From: Brevirhabdus pacifica
GTDB lineage: Bacteria; Pseudomonadota; Alphaproteobacteria; Rhodobacterales; Rhodobacteraceae
Length of the DNA: 59,501 bases
NCBI RefSeq assembly: GCF_002797755.1
Contig: NZ_PGFI01000016.1
Location: forward strand, 1 to 59,501
Direction: 5' to 3'
The position numbers and the translations under genes were made by a program. This document shows positions 40,604 to 49,411 of this stretch, piece by piece. The notes under the pieces are model-generated. The model searched no databases and was not told the origin of the DNA. It saw nothing but the letters and a program-made list of their open reading frames with translations. Position 1 is the stretch's first letter; each line of letters opens with the position of its first letter.

Positions 40604-42968
40604 TGACGCCCGTGATGCTGCGCTCGATGCCCGCACAATGACGCCAGACTGGTATGCGCGCGAGACCCGCCTCGCGCATATGCTGCCCTATGTGAGCCTC
40701 GTCGACGACCAGACCGTGCGGACCCGGGTGAACGAACTCTTCCGCTGCATCCGGCTCGAGGGGATCAACAGCTACACGACCGACGATGCCTATCTCGACA
40801 AGGTGACAGCGCTTTTTGCCCGCATCGTCGCGCAGCTCGGCCCGGAATTCAGCTATTACGTCCACAAGGTCTCCAAGGCCATCAAACCGGAACTGGACCC
40901 CATTCGTGAGGACAGCTTCGCAGGCGAGGTCGACCGGCGCTGGCGCGCGAAACTTACAACCAGCGGGCTTCGCGACAAGACGCTGACTCTCACCGTCATT
41001 CACCGCCCACCCCCGAAAAGCCTCCTGCCGTTCCTCAGTCGCAGTGCGCCGGACCGCCTGAGAGAGGAGACCCGCAAACGCCTGCAGCGCCTGGGTGAGG
41101 CCGTGAACGTCTTCCTCTCGGGGCTCACCGAGCTCAAGCCGCGCCTGCTGTCAGCCGGATCGGGAGAGTTGGTGGGATTTTTGGGCGCTCTGAACACGGG
41201 GCAAGAGCTGCCGCTCTACCCGGCCAACACCTACGGCTTTTTTTCCTTCAACGTCGCCAATACCCGCGTGACGTTTCACGGCGATCATTTCGAGCTCTCG
41301 GAAGGCGTCGTGGGCCACCGCTACGGCAAGAGCTTCACCATCGGGGAATACTCCGAAGGCACCTCCTGCAGCATGTTCGACATGCTGAACCTGCCGGTCG
41401 ACATGATCGTGACGCACTCCTTCACGCCGATCAATTCGAACCTCATGGCGGGCCGCATCAAGCGGCAAAAGCGCCAGATGCAGGCCAGCCAGGACGCGGC
41501 CCTCTCGCTCCTGGAATCCCTCGACATCGCCGCCGATGATCTCGAGGCCAAGCGCCAAAGCTTCGGCGAACACCACATGGTCGTGACGCTCTTTTGCGAC
41601 ACGCTCGAAGAACTGCAAACCCTCAGCGCCGAGATCGTGAATGCCGCCGCGACCGAAGGCGTGAAGATGATTGGCGAGCGGGTCGCGGCCAAGGCGCATT
41701 ACCTCAGCCAGCACCCCGGCAACCAGCCAAAGCGCGTCCGCGCCAGCGCCGTCACCAATCGCAACTTCGCGGATTTCGCGGCCTTCCACCGAACACAACT
41801 CGGCAAACCCGCAGCACTGACCCCCTGGGGCAGGGTCATCACCTATCTGCCCACACCGGAGCAGAGCGCCTATCGGTTTTCCTATCACGAGCAAGGCTCG
41901 CCCGACAAAGAACCCACCAGCGGCCATACCCTGATCATGGGACGACCCGGGTCGGGCAAATCGGTGCTGTCCGCCTTCCTGATGACCCAAGCCCGTCGAG
42001 CAGGGGCGCGGATCTTCGTCTTCGATTACCGTCTTGGTATGGAGATGGCGGTCCGCGCCAATGGCGGGCGCTACGCGTCCCTGAATGCCGGCCAGCCCAC
42101 GGGTCTCAATCCGCTCTGGACCGAGACCGATGCGCGCGGCACCGCCTGGCTCTCGGATTGGCTCACAACCCTGCTCTACCGCGCCGACAAGCCCCTGACG
42201 CCGGCACAGACCAACCGCATCCAGGAGGTCGTGCGCCAGAATGCCCAGGCCACCAATCCGGCCCTGCGGAACTGGCGGGATTTCGCATCGCTTTTTGTGT
42301 CCACCGATGATGGCGGCGATCTGCACCAGCGCCTGCTCGAGTGGACCGAAGACGGCCGCTATGGCTGGATCTTCGGGCAGAGCCTTGAGGACACTTTTTC
42401 GCTCAAAGGCGATGTCGTGGGCTTCGATCTGACCGGCATTCTCGACAGCGAGGCCGACAAGGAACGGATGGCGGTCCTGTCCTATCTTTTCCGCCGGGTC
42501 GAGCGCGAAATCGAGGACCGCCGCCCCACCATCATCGTGATCGACGAGGCCTGGAAGGCGCTCGACAACGCGTATTTCGCCGAGCGGCTGTCGAACTGGC
42601 TGGTGACCGCGCGCAAGCAGAACACCGTCGCGGTGATGATGACGCATTACGCAAGCCAGCTCGAGCGCACCCGGACCGGCAAGACCATCGTCGAAGCCGT
42701 TCCGACGCAGATCCTGCTGCCCAATATCCGCGCGCAGCCTGCGGACTACGCCATGCTGAACCTCACGGAGAAGGAGCTCGACGTCCTTCTCAACACGGGC
42801 AGCAACAGCCGCTTGGCGCTGATCCGCGACGATCAGGGCTCAATCGTCGTCGATGCCGATTTGAGCGCCCTTGGACCCAATCTCACGATCCTTGGCGGCA
42901 TGGAAAAGGGCGAAGCGCTTGTCGGCGCCGATTACCGCGACCGCCCAGACTTCTGGAGGCTTTCATGA
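40593..42968 (+). CDS. virB4: VirB4 ATPase
   Basis: A 791-residue ATPase. N-terminal CagE/VirB4 domain (MLPYVSLVDDQTVRTRVNEL; FTPINSNLMAGRIKRQKRQM), then Walker A GRPGSGKS near residue 450 and Walker B IIVIDEAWKAL near 650. RTRTGKTIVEAVPTQILL is also as in VirB4. It powers pilus assembly and substrate transfer. ATG 40593 (GGGG site 7 bp upstream) is preferred to 40578. It ends in ATGA with a small lipoprotein gene. A 498-codon antisense frame inside it is a shadow. Confidence 0.95.
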   Translation: MPRDDARDAALDARTMTPDWYARETRLAHMLPYVSLVDDQTVRTRVNELFRCIRLEGINSYTTDDAYLDKVTALFARIVAQLGPEFSYYVHKVSKAIKPELDPIREDSFAGEVDRRWRAKLTTSGLRDKTLTLTVIHRPPPKSLLPFLSRSAPDRLREETRKRLQRLGEAVNVFLSGLTELKPRLLSAGSGELVGFLGALNTGQELPLYPANTYGFFSFNVANTRVTFHGDHFELSEGVVGHRYGKSFTIGEYSEGTSCSMFDMLNLPVDMIVTHSFTPINSNLMAGRIKRQKRQMQASQDAALSLLESLDIAADDLEAKRQSFGEHHMVVTLFCDTLEELQTLSAEIVNAAATEGVKMIGERVAAKAHYLSQHPGNQPKRVRASAVTNRNFADFAAFHRTQLGKPAALTPWGRVITYLPTPEQSAYRFSYHEQGSPDKEPTSGHTLIMGRPGSGKSVLSAFLMTQARRAGARIFVFDYRLGMEMAVRANGGRYASLNAGQPTGLNPLWTETDARGTAWLSDWLTTLLYRADKPLTPAQTNRIQEVVRQNAQATNPALRNWRDFASLFVSTDDGGDLHQRLLEWTEDGRYGWIFGQSLEDTFSLKGDVVGFDLTGILDSEADKERMAVLSYLFRRVEREIEDRRPTIIVIDEAWKALDNAYFAERLSNWLVTARKQNTVAVMMTHYASQLERTRTGKTIVEAVPTQILLPNIRAQPADYAMLNLTEKELDVLLNTGSNSRLALIRDDQGSIVVDADLSALGPNLTILGGMEKGEALVGADYRDRPDFWRLS

Positions 42969-43132
42969 TCCGTATTCTTGTCGCTTTGGCTGCGCTCGGC
43001 GCGCTGGCCTCCTGCACCCAGTACCGGGAGCCGCAGGCGAACTGCTTCACATTCCTTGCGTCCACGGCACCCGTCGCGCCGGATTGCAGCTTCACGCCCC
43101 TTGGCACCCTGGAGGGCGACATTGAAGTCTAG
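42965..43132 (+). CDS. Small T4SS lipoprotein (VirB7-like)
   Basis: A 55-residue protein in a gap too small for usual gene callers. MIRILVALAALGALAS is followed by the lipobox Cys (ALASC). The mature part has two further Cys (QANCFTFLAS; PDCSFTPLGT). The size, lipobox and extra Cys fit VirB7, which disulphide-links VirB9 in the outer-membrane core. The position differs from the classical VirB6-VirB7-VirB8 order. Start and stop both overlap neighbours (ATGA with virB4; the next start at 43122). Confidence 0.7.
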   Translation: MIRILVALAALGALASCTQYREPQANCFTFLASTAPVAPDCSFTPLGTLEGDIEV

Positions 43133-44276
43133 CCTGCCTCATATCCTGGCGTTTTGCCTGCTGCCCGGTCTCAGCTTCGCCCAAGGCGTGCCGACCAATG
43201 ACAGTGGGCTGACCGCACGTGACATCGTCGAGACTGGCGATCGCGAGGCTGACTTGGCCGTTCAGGCGGACAAGCTTGCCGTGCGCGAACTCATCGCCGA
43301 GATCGAACGGGAGCAGCTGGAAACCCTCCGACGCATCCTCGATGCCCAGACCAGCTTCGGCGGTCAGGGCCTGCCCGCCATGGTCTCGGGGCTGGAAAGC
43401 GGCAGCGGCGATCCCGACCGCGCCGTGGAAGCCGTCTATGGCACGGGCGAGATCGACCCCAATCCCGGCGGTGCACAGATGTTCGGGGATGCTGCGGAAA
43501 ACATCGAGCAGCTCATCATCCGCGTTGCCCAGGAGACCAGCGGCTTTGCGGGTGTTGGACGCGCAGGGCTCTCCCCCGTCCAATGGCGCGCGCTTTTACA
43601 GGCCCTCATCTGGCAGGAAAGCCGGTTTACGATTGGGGCACGGTCTCCCGTCGGCGCCTATGGTCTCACCCAGATCATGCCTGGGACGGCCAGCGATCTG
43701 GGCATCAACCCGGAATACTATGACAGCCCCTACCTTCAGGTGCATGGCGGCGCGCGCTATCTCGCGACTCAGCTCAACACATTTGATGGCAACATCATCA
43801 ACGCCCTCGCGGCCTATAACGCCGGACCCGGCCGGGTTTTCGAGTATGGCGGCGTGCCACCCTTCCGCGAGACCCAGCACTACGTGTCGGTCATCCCTGA
43901 ACGCTATAACCTCTATCTGAGCCGTATCGGCGGGATCGATGCGCTTGGCACGATCGATCTGGCGCTTCTCGCCAATGCCAACCTCTCGCTCACGGGTCAT
44001 GGGGCGGCCTTTTATGGCAGCAACTCACCAGCCGCGATCCGCCAAGCCGCCCTGCGCATCTCCGACATCGTCGAACGGATTTCCGAAACCGAGGACGTTC
44101 AGGAGAGCGTCGCGCTCAACACTTATGCCCGCGCCGAACTCGTGCGCCTCGTCGCTGCACGCATCCGGCTTCAGGCGGCCCGCACCCGAGTCCTCTCTGC
44201 CGAGGAGCTGGCCCAGGCCAGCGCCCGCATGGCCGAAGGCGCGTTCATGGATTTTACGATCAGGGAGATTGAATGA
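43122..44276 (+). CDS. Second lytic transglycosylase with long N-terminal region
   Basis: About 384 residues. TTG 43122 has a GGAGGG site and gives a signal (ILAFCLLPGLSFAQ). An N-terminal helical segment (KLAVRELIAEIEREQLETLR) leads to a complete SLT domain. The domain has Glu in ALIWQESRFTIGARSPVG, then GLTQIMPGTASDLG, ARYLATQLNTFDGN, and AAYNAGPGRVFEYGGVPPF. A helical C-terminal tail follows. It is a second muramidase in the same operon, and the long flanks suggest a structural role in addition. It overlaps virB5 by ATGA. Confidence 0.87.
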   Translation: MKSSLPHILAFCLLPGLSFAQGVPTNDSGLTARDIVETGDREADLAVQADKLAVRELIAEIEREQLETLRRILDAQTSFGGQGLPAMVSGLESGSGDPDRAVEAVYGTGEIDPNPGGAQMFGDAAENIEQLIIRVAQETSGFAGVGRAGLSPVQWRALLQALIWQESRFTIGARSPVGAYGLTQIMPGTASDLGINPEYYDSPYLQVHGGARYLATQLNTFDGNIINALAAYNAGPGRVFEYGGVPPFRETQHYVSVIPERYNLYLSRIGGIDALGTIDLALLANANLSLTGHGAAFYGSNSPAAIRQAALRISDIVERISETEDVQESVALNTYARAELVRLVAARIRLQAARTRVLSAEELAQASARMAEGAFMDFTIREIE

Positions 44277-45085
44277 TGGGACATCTGCTCTTGAGGACAG
44301 CTTTGGCCACGACACTTGGCGTTGGCTTGCAGTTCAGCGCCCTACCCCCTGCCGCAGCACAAGGTGTACCGGTCGTCGACACCCAGAACATCGCGCAAAA
44401 CATCCAGCAGCTGCGGCAGATGATCGAAGACGAGATCCTGCAAAACGAGCAGCTGACGCAGCTCCGCGAACAGCTTGCCACACTCACGGATCAACTCGCA
44501 GAGCTGCAAAGAACCTATGAAGCGCTCACCCGACTTGCCGAGCTTCCAGAAATCATCCGCACCGAGATGGAAGACGAGTTGAACGGCCTGCTCGACCAAG
44601 AGTTCGACGACATCCTCGCCACGATTGAGGCGATCAAGACTGGGGATTTCTCGGGCCTCTCGGGCTCCGGCGCGGGCGAAATCGAAACCCAGATGGATCG
44701 GGTGCTGGCCGATCTCGGATTTGACGATGACACCCTCTCGGAAATGGCCACCAGCGGCAATCCCGGGGCCAACCGCGTGGCGACGCAGGCCACCACCGGT
44801 GCCCTCGTCTCAGCCGCCGCCCAGAACAGCTATGAAGATGCCGGCCAATCGCTCGAGCGGGTCGACCGCCTTGTCGGGTTCATCGACGACATGGAAGAGC
44901 TCAAGCAAAGCGTCGATCTCAACACGCGCGTGACAGCTGAATTGGCCATCGCCCTCGTGGCGATGTGGCAGCTGGAAGCGATTCAAACCGTGGGCGATGG
45001 CACCGGCGGCGTGATCGATGCCGCCACCATCGCCGAGGAGCAGCGCTTCATGGATTTCACTCTGCCCGAGCTGCGGGCCGAGTGA
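44273..45085 (+). CDS. virB5: VirB5-type minor pilus protein
   Basis: A 270-residue exported helical protein. Signal (LLLRTALATTLGVGLQFSAL to AAAQ), then heptad-like helices (IAQNIQQLRQMIEDEILQNE and LREQLATLTDQLAELQRTYE) and a C-terminal alanine-rich region. This is typical of VirB5/TrbJ. It caps the pilus tip. It overlaps the transglycosylase and is 16 bp before virB8. Confidence 0.85.
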   Translation: MMGHLLLRTALATTLGVGLQFSALPPAAAQGVPVVDTQNIAQNIQQLRQMIEDEILQNEQLTQLREQLATLTDQLAELQRTYEALTRLAELPEIIRTEMEDELNGLLDQEFDDILATIEAIKTGDFSGLSGSGAGEIETQMDRVLADLGFDDDTLSEMATSGNPGANRVATQATTGALVSAAAQNSYEDAGQSLERVDRLVGFIDDMEELKQSVDLNTRVTAELAIALVAMWQLEAIQTVGDGTGGVIDAATIAEEQRFMDFTLPELRAE

Positions 45086-45101
45086 GTGCGGGGTGTGACG
45101 C

Positions 45102-45755
45102 GTGGCGAGTGAACAAGAGATCATCGAGGAAGAGCTGGTCTACGGTGCCCTGCGCCGTGAACGGCTTTGGCAGCGTCTTGGCCTGATAGGCCTTGTCTTC
45201 GGCATCATCGGCTGTCTGAGCGCGGCAGCTGTCTCGATCCTAGATGTCGATCCGCCCCCCGTCGTTGTCCCCTATGATCCCGCCACCGGCTTTGCACTCC
45301 CCGAAGCCTCGGTGGGCGCTTCCTCGGTGACCGCCAACCAGGCGATCATCGAGGCGGAGGTGTTCCGCTATGTGACCGACCGGGAGGTCTATAACCAGCT
45401 GGACAACGATCTGCGCATCCGCAGCGTCCTGCGCCGCTCGGACGGAGCTGCCGAGAGCGGGCTGCGCCAGATCTGGAACAGCGCCAACGAGAATTACCCG
45501 CCGACGGTCTATGGCCCCAATGCCCGGCTCGACGTGGAAATCCTCAGCATCAACCGGATCGGAACCAACCGCGCGACGGTCCGCCTGCGCAAGCGCCTGA
45601 CGTCCATTAACGGCACCCAGACCGGCCTCTTCACTGCGACGCTTCTTTTCGAGTTCCGCCCGGAGACCCGCCGCTCCATCGATGAGGTCTGGACCAATCC
45701 CTTCGGCTTCACCGTGCTGGAATATTCCATCCGCTCCGACAGATTGGAGAATTGA
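45102..45755 (+). CDS. virB8: VirB8 inner-membrane assembly protein
   Basis: A 217-residue bitopic protein. One helix (GLIGLVFGIIGCLSAAAVSI) near residues 25-45, then a periplasmic NTF2-like domain (QIWNSANENYPPTVYGPNAR; LFTATLLFEFRPETRRSIDE). GTG 45102 follows a GGGGTG-like site. It is the scaffold that nucleates the T4SS core. Confidence 0.92.
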   Translation: MASEQEIIEEELVYGALRRERLWQRLGLIGLVFGIIGCLSAAAVSILDVDPPPVVVPYDPATGFALPEASVGASSVTANQAIIEAEVFRYVTDREVYNQLDNDLRIRSVLRRSDGAAESGLRQIWNSANENYPPTVYGPNARLDVEILSINRIGTNRATVRLRKRLTSINGTQTGLFTATLLFEFRPETRRSIDEVWTNPFGFTVLEYSIRSDRLEN

Positions 45756-45756
45756 T

Positions 45757-46452
45757 TTGATCAGTAAGTTGATTGTTGTCGGCCTTTTTGCCCTGCTGCC
45801 CGGGCTCGCCTTCGCCGAAGCAATCCCGCGCGGCGGGCCCAATGACAGCCGGGTGCGGCTGGCCACCTACCAGAACGGCCAGGTCTACCGCCTCAATGTC
45901 TCCCTCACCCATGTGACCACCATCGAGTTTGGCGAGGGCGAGAGCATCCGCTCGATCATCGCGGGTGACACGGAAGGGTTTGAGATCGACGGCGTCCCGG
46001 GCGGTCAGGCCTTCGCGATCAAGCCTGTGGCGCGCGGGGTGCATACCAATGTGACAGTCTATACGAACCGCCGGAGCTACTACTTCAACGTCCAGGAGGT
46101 CCGCAGCCCAACCTTCTACGTGGTGCAGTTCCGCTATCCGGACGACGCTGCGCGCCCGACCCGGGCCATCGCCGCCCAAGCGCCGAACTACAATTACGGC
46201 GCCAGCGCGCGGACCGAGTTCACGCCAACGCGCATCTGGGATGACGGGACGTTCACGTATTTCGCGTTTCCAAGAAACGCGCCTGTGCCCGCGATCTTCC
46301 GCTACGCGGGCGGCCGCGAGCGCACGGTCAACACGCAAACTCCTGAAGACGGCGTGATCCGCGTCAGCGGCGTGAACCACCAATGGGTCCTGCGACTTGG
46401 CGAAGAGGTGGTCTGCATCGAGGCGATCCCGCCCGCGGAGGCCACCTCATGA
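45757..46452 (+). CDS. virB9: VirB9 outer-membrane core protein
   Basis: About 231 residues. TTG 45757 with a GGAG site gives a signal (LIVVGLFALLPGLAFAEAIP). Conserved VirB9 parts include HVTTIEFGEGESIRSIIAGD, the beta-rich middle and the C-terminal YFAFPRNAPVPAIFRY, RVSGVNHQWVLRLG. It overlaps virB10 by ATGA. Confidence 0.93.
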   Translation: MISKLIVVGLFALLPGLAFAEAIPRGGPNDSRVRLATYQNGQVYRLNVSLTHVTTIEFGEGESIRSIIAGDTEGFEIDGVPGGQAFAIKPVARGVHTNVTVYTNRRSYYFNVQEVRSPTFYVVQFRYPDDAARPTRAIAAQAPNYNYGASARTEFTPTRIWDDGTFTYFAFPRNAPVPAIFRYAGGRERTVNTQTPEDGVIRVSGVNHQWVLRLGEEVVCIEAIPPAEATS

Positions 46453-47828
46453 GCGATATCGAGAACACCGAGCTGGAAAAGCGCCTCGCCGCCCTTGAGA
46501 AAGGCAGTGCCCGCGCCCCCACGGCGGCGCAGCGCCGGTCGCCCCTTCTCGCGCTGATCGTGGTCCTCGTCATCGGCGCAGGTGGTGCCCTGCTCTATGT
46601 CCTCTCACAGCCCGACGAAGAGGAAGCCTTGCCGACGGCCACTCCGGACGTCTTCCAAAGCGAAGGGGATGGCTTTGGCGCTATCGAGACCTTGCCCCCG
46701 CCCGAGCCCGAGGTTGTATTCGTCGGACCAGACCCCGTCGAGCCCAACGCGGAGCTTCTGGCGCAGATCACCGCGCTGCAGGCTCAGATCGAGGAATTGC
46801 GCAACGCCCCCGAACCGGTCGTCGAGGAAGACACCGCCGCCGCAGAGGCGATCGACGCGCTGACCGCTCAGATTGCGGCGCTGCAAGCCGCCTCGGAAGC
46901 CGCACAGCAACGATTCCAGGACGAACTGACGGCGCGGGATCGCAGCCTTGAGCAATTACGCATGGATCTGGAACTGGCCCAACTCGAGGCCAGCCGACCG
47001 CAAGCCGCGCCAGCGGGCCCCACGGAAGATGAGCTGCGCGCACGCGAGCAAGAGCGACTGCGCCGCGAGGAAGAAGCCCGGCGCATGGCCGAGCTGGAGC
47101 GCCGCGCCGCGGAGGAACGCGCCTTCCAGGAGCGGCGCATCGCCGCGCCCACCATCGCTTTTGGCGGTGCCTCCGGAGCGAATGAAACGGCTCTGACTGA
47201 ACGCACTTTTGGCGAGGTGACGGATTTCGTGCTGAACGGTGCGCTGCCCTCCACCGTGACGCAGGCCGAGGTGATCGCCAATCCTTCCAACACCATCATC
47301 CAGGGCACAATGATCCACGCCGTCATGGAAACCGCCCTGGACAGCTCGCTACCCGGCCAGACCCGTGCCGTGGTGTCCGAGGATGTCTACAGCGTCGATG
47401 GCGTGCGCCTCTTGATCCCCCGCGGATCCCGTCTCATCGGGCGCTACCGCGCTGGCGTCGATATCGCGCAGCGCCGCGTCACGATCGCCTGGGACCGGAT
47501 CATCCTGCCCGCGGGCCAGACCGTCCAGATCAGCTCATTCGGGGGCGATGAACTGGGACGTTCCGGTGTCACGGGTTTCGTGGACACGCGCTTTGCCGAG
47601 CGTTTCGGGTCGGCCGCCCTGATTTCGCTGATTTCCGCGGCACCTGGTGCCGCCGCATCCGAGGTCCAGGATGAGACTGCCGCCGACGTTCTCAAAGACG
47701 TGGGCGATGATCTAGCGGATGCCACGGACAGCGTGATTGGCGACTATCTCTCCATCGGCCCCGTCATCTATGTCGACCAGGGCGCCCGCGTCACGGTCAT
47801 GGTCGACCGCGATCTGGAGATATTCTGA
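46449..47828 (+). CDS. virB10: VirB10 core channel protein
   Basis: A 459-residue protein spanning both membranes. Cytoplasmic start, one helix (LLALIVVLVIGAGGALLYVL), a long acidic/coiled periplasmic linker (ALQAQIEELRNAPEPVVEED; the repeated RREEEARRMAEL), and a C-terminal TrbI domain. The domain has MIHAVMETALDSSLPGQTRA, LIPRGSRLIGRYRAGVDIAQ, and GRSGVTGFVDTRF. It is complete. Confidence 0.94.
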   Translation: MSDIENTELEKRLAALEKGSARAPTAAQRRSPLLALIVVLVIGAGGALLYVLSQPDEEEALPTATPDVFQSEGDGFGAIETLPPPEPEVVFVGPDPVEPNAELLAQITALQAQIEELRNAPEPVVEEDTAAAEAIDALTAQIAALQAASEAAQQRFQDELTARDRSLEQLRMDLELAQLEASRPQAAPAGPTEDELRAREQERLRREEEARRMAELERRAAEERAFQERRIAAPTIAFGGASGANETALTERTFGEVTDFVLNGALPSTVTQAEVIANPSNTIIQGTMIHAVMETALDSSLPGQTRAVVSEDVYSVDGVRLLIPRGSRLIGRYRAGVDIAQRRVTIAWDRIILPAGQTVQISSFGGDELGRSGVTGFVDTRFAERFGSAALISLISAAPGAAASEVQDETAADVLKDVGDDLADATDSVIGDYLSIGPVIYVDQGARVTVMVDRDLEIF

Positions 47829-47832
47829 GCCC

Positions 47833-48819
47833 ATGTCGCTGAGCTATCTCGAAACCTCGCTCGACCGGATTAACGCCGCCGCCCGCGACGATGTCATCGA
47901 GATCTGCATCAACCCTGATGGCACCTGCTGGGGCGAATTCCAGGGCGATCACTTCATGCGCGCGCTGGACCAGAGGCTGACGGGCGTTCAGGTCAGGGAC
48001 CTCGGCAACCAGATCGCGTCCTCTGCCAACACCACGATGAGCAAGGACCGCCCCATCGTCTCGGTCTCGATCACCTACAAGGGGCGCCCGATCCGCGCAC
48101 AGGTCATCACCCCGCCCGCCGTGCTCTCGGCCATGTCGATCAGCCTGCGGTTCTTCTCGAGCCTGCCACTCGAGGGCATCGCACTCGATTTCCTCTACGG
48201 AAAAGAGCGCAAGCTCGAAGACCTGCGCGTCGAAAAAAAACGCGCCTTGCGCGCCGTGGTGGCCGCGGGTTTGATCGATGATGCGCTCGCCTTCTGCGTC
48301 GAGAACAAACTCAACATGATCGTCTCGGGCGGCACCTCCACCGGCAAGACCGTGGCCGCGCGCAAGATCCTCTCTCACGTACCGGCCGAGGAACGCATCG
48401 TCACCATTGAGGAAGCCGCCGAGCTGCTGCCGACCCAGCCGAATGCCGTGACCCTCATCGCCAATCGTGACGCGGAATTCCAATCCGCCGATGTGCTCCT
48501 CACCGCGACGCTGCGCATGCGCCCCGACCGGATCATCCTCGGCGAGGTGCGCGGCAAGGAGGCCATGACCTTCCTCGAGGCGATCAACACCGGTCATGGC
48601 GGCTCCATGACCACGCTCCATGCCGAAACCCCGCAACTGGCCGTCCAGCGGCTCGCGATCGCAGCACTCAAAACCGAGATCCCGATGACCTATGCCGACA
48701 TGATCCAATACATCGAGAATTCCATCGACGTGATCATCCAGGCCGGTCGCCATGACGGCAAACGCGGCATCACCGAATTCTACCTCCCCGGCGCAACTGA
48801 GATTGGAATTTCCCAATGA
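47833..48819 (+). CDS. virB11: VirB11 traffic ATPase
   Basis: A 328-residue hexameric ATPase. N-terminal domain LSYLETSLDRINAAARDDVI; Walker A SGGTSTGKT near residue 165; Asp-box TIEEAAEL; Walker B LRMRPDRIILGEVRGKEA; His-box GHGGSMTTLHAETP. It switches the secretion system between pilus assembly and DNA transfer. It overlaps a DUF4177 gene by ATGA. Confidence 0.95.
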   Translation: MSLSYLETSLDRINAAARDDVIEICINPDGTCWGEFQGDHFMRALDQRLTGVQVRDLGNQIASSANTTMSKDRPIVSVSITYKGRPIRAQVITPPAVLSAMSISLRFFSSLPLEGIALDFLYGKERKLEDLRVEKKRALRAVVAAGLIDDALAFCVENKLNMIVSGGTSTGKTVAARKILSHVPAEERIVTIEEAAELLPTQPNAVTLIANRDAEFQSADVLLTATLRMRPDRIILGEVRGKEAMTFLEAINTGHGGSMTTLHAETPQLAVQRLAIAALKTEIPMTYADMIQYIENSIDVIIQAGRHDGKRGITEFYLPGATEIGISQ

Positions 48820-49004
48820 AGACGTTTGAATACGATATCTTGTTCTTTGAGGTGAAAAAACAAAAGGACTACGACGCGATGCGAAGCGCCTTGAATGAGC
48901 GCGGCGCGGAGGGGTGGGAAGTCATCACCGCCGAAGCGGGTGACTACGGCTACACCACGTTCTTGAAGCGTGAAACAGTTGCGACGAAGGCGGCTTCAGT
49001 ATGA
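48816..49004 (+). CDS. DUF4177-like small protein
   Basis: A 62-residue cytoplasmic protein. FEYDILFFEVKKQKDYDAMR, then LNERGAEGWEVITAEAGDYG and a C-terminal TFLKRE strand, the usual DUF4177 pattern. It is coupled by ATGA on both sides inside the T4SS operon. Its role is unknown; it could be a regulatory or assembly accessory. DUF4177 genes are not part of the classical VirB set. Confidence 0.8.
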   Translation: MKTFEYDILFFEVKKQKDYDAMRSALNERGAEGWEVITAEAGDYGYTTFLKRETVATKAASV

Positions 49005-49405
49005 TGCGGGTCGTTGCAACGGCAGGCCTGCTCGTCGCTCTCTGCCCAACCGCTGGCGTGGCCGAGCGGAACCTGGTCCCAACGCTCGACAATCAGCCGG
49101 ATGTCTGCCCAGACCAGCCTCCCGAGCCACAGTGGATGCAAGACATCGATGTACGCGAGTCCCACAAACGGCTCCTGATCCAACAAATCTATCGGGCGCT
49201 GAGTATGCAACGCATCGTTGAAGCCCAAAGCTGTGAATGCCCCACGCGGTATCCATCTTGGGCAGCAGCCAAACGCGTATACGTTGAGCGCTTCGCCTCG
49301 TCCGAATACTGGGACATCGTGGAAGCGACGTCCCAATACCGGCGCCAAGCAAATGAGCTTCGACGCAAAGCCATGCCAATCTGCGAAGCCGCTGGAAACT
49401 GGTAG
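49001..49405 (+). CDS. Exported Cys-rich accessory protein of the T4SS operon
   Basis: A 134-residue exported protein. Signal MMRVVATAGLLVALCPTAGVA. The mature part has several Cys (DNQPDVCPDQPPEPQ; VEAQSCECPTRYPSWAAA; AMPICEAAG) and a helical segment (SQYRRQANELRRKAM). No family recognised. It ends 6 bp before virB6. Its position suggests it binds to or stabilises the pore. Confidence 0.72.
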   Translation: MMRVVATAGLLVALCPTAGVAERNLVPTLDNQPDVCPDQPPEPQWMQDIDVRESHKRLLIQQIYRALSMQRIVEAQSCECPTRYPSWAAAKRVYVERFASSEYWDIVEATSQYRRQANELRRKAMPICEAAGNW

Positions 49406-49411
49406 GGATCC

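Noticed and set aside
41151-42647. 498-codon minus-strand open frame
   Set aside because: It lies antisense to virB4, whose motifs are complete; high GC coding DNA commonly leaves such open frames on the other strand.
47797-48816. 339-codon minus-strand open frame
   Set aside because: Antisense to virB11; no family features.
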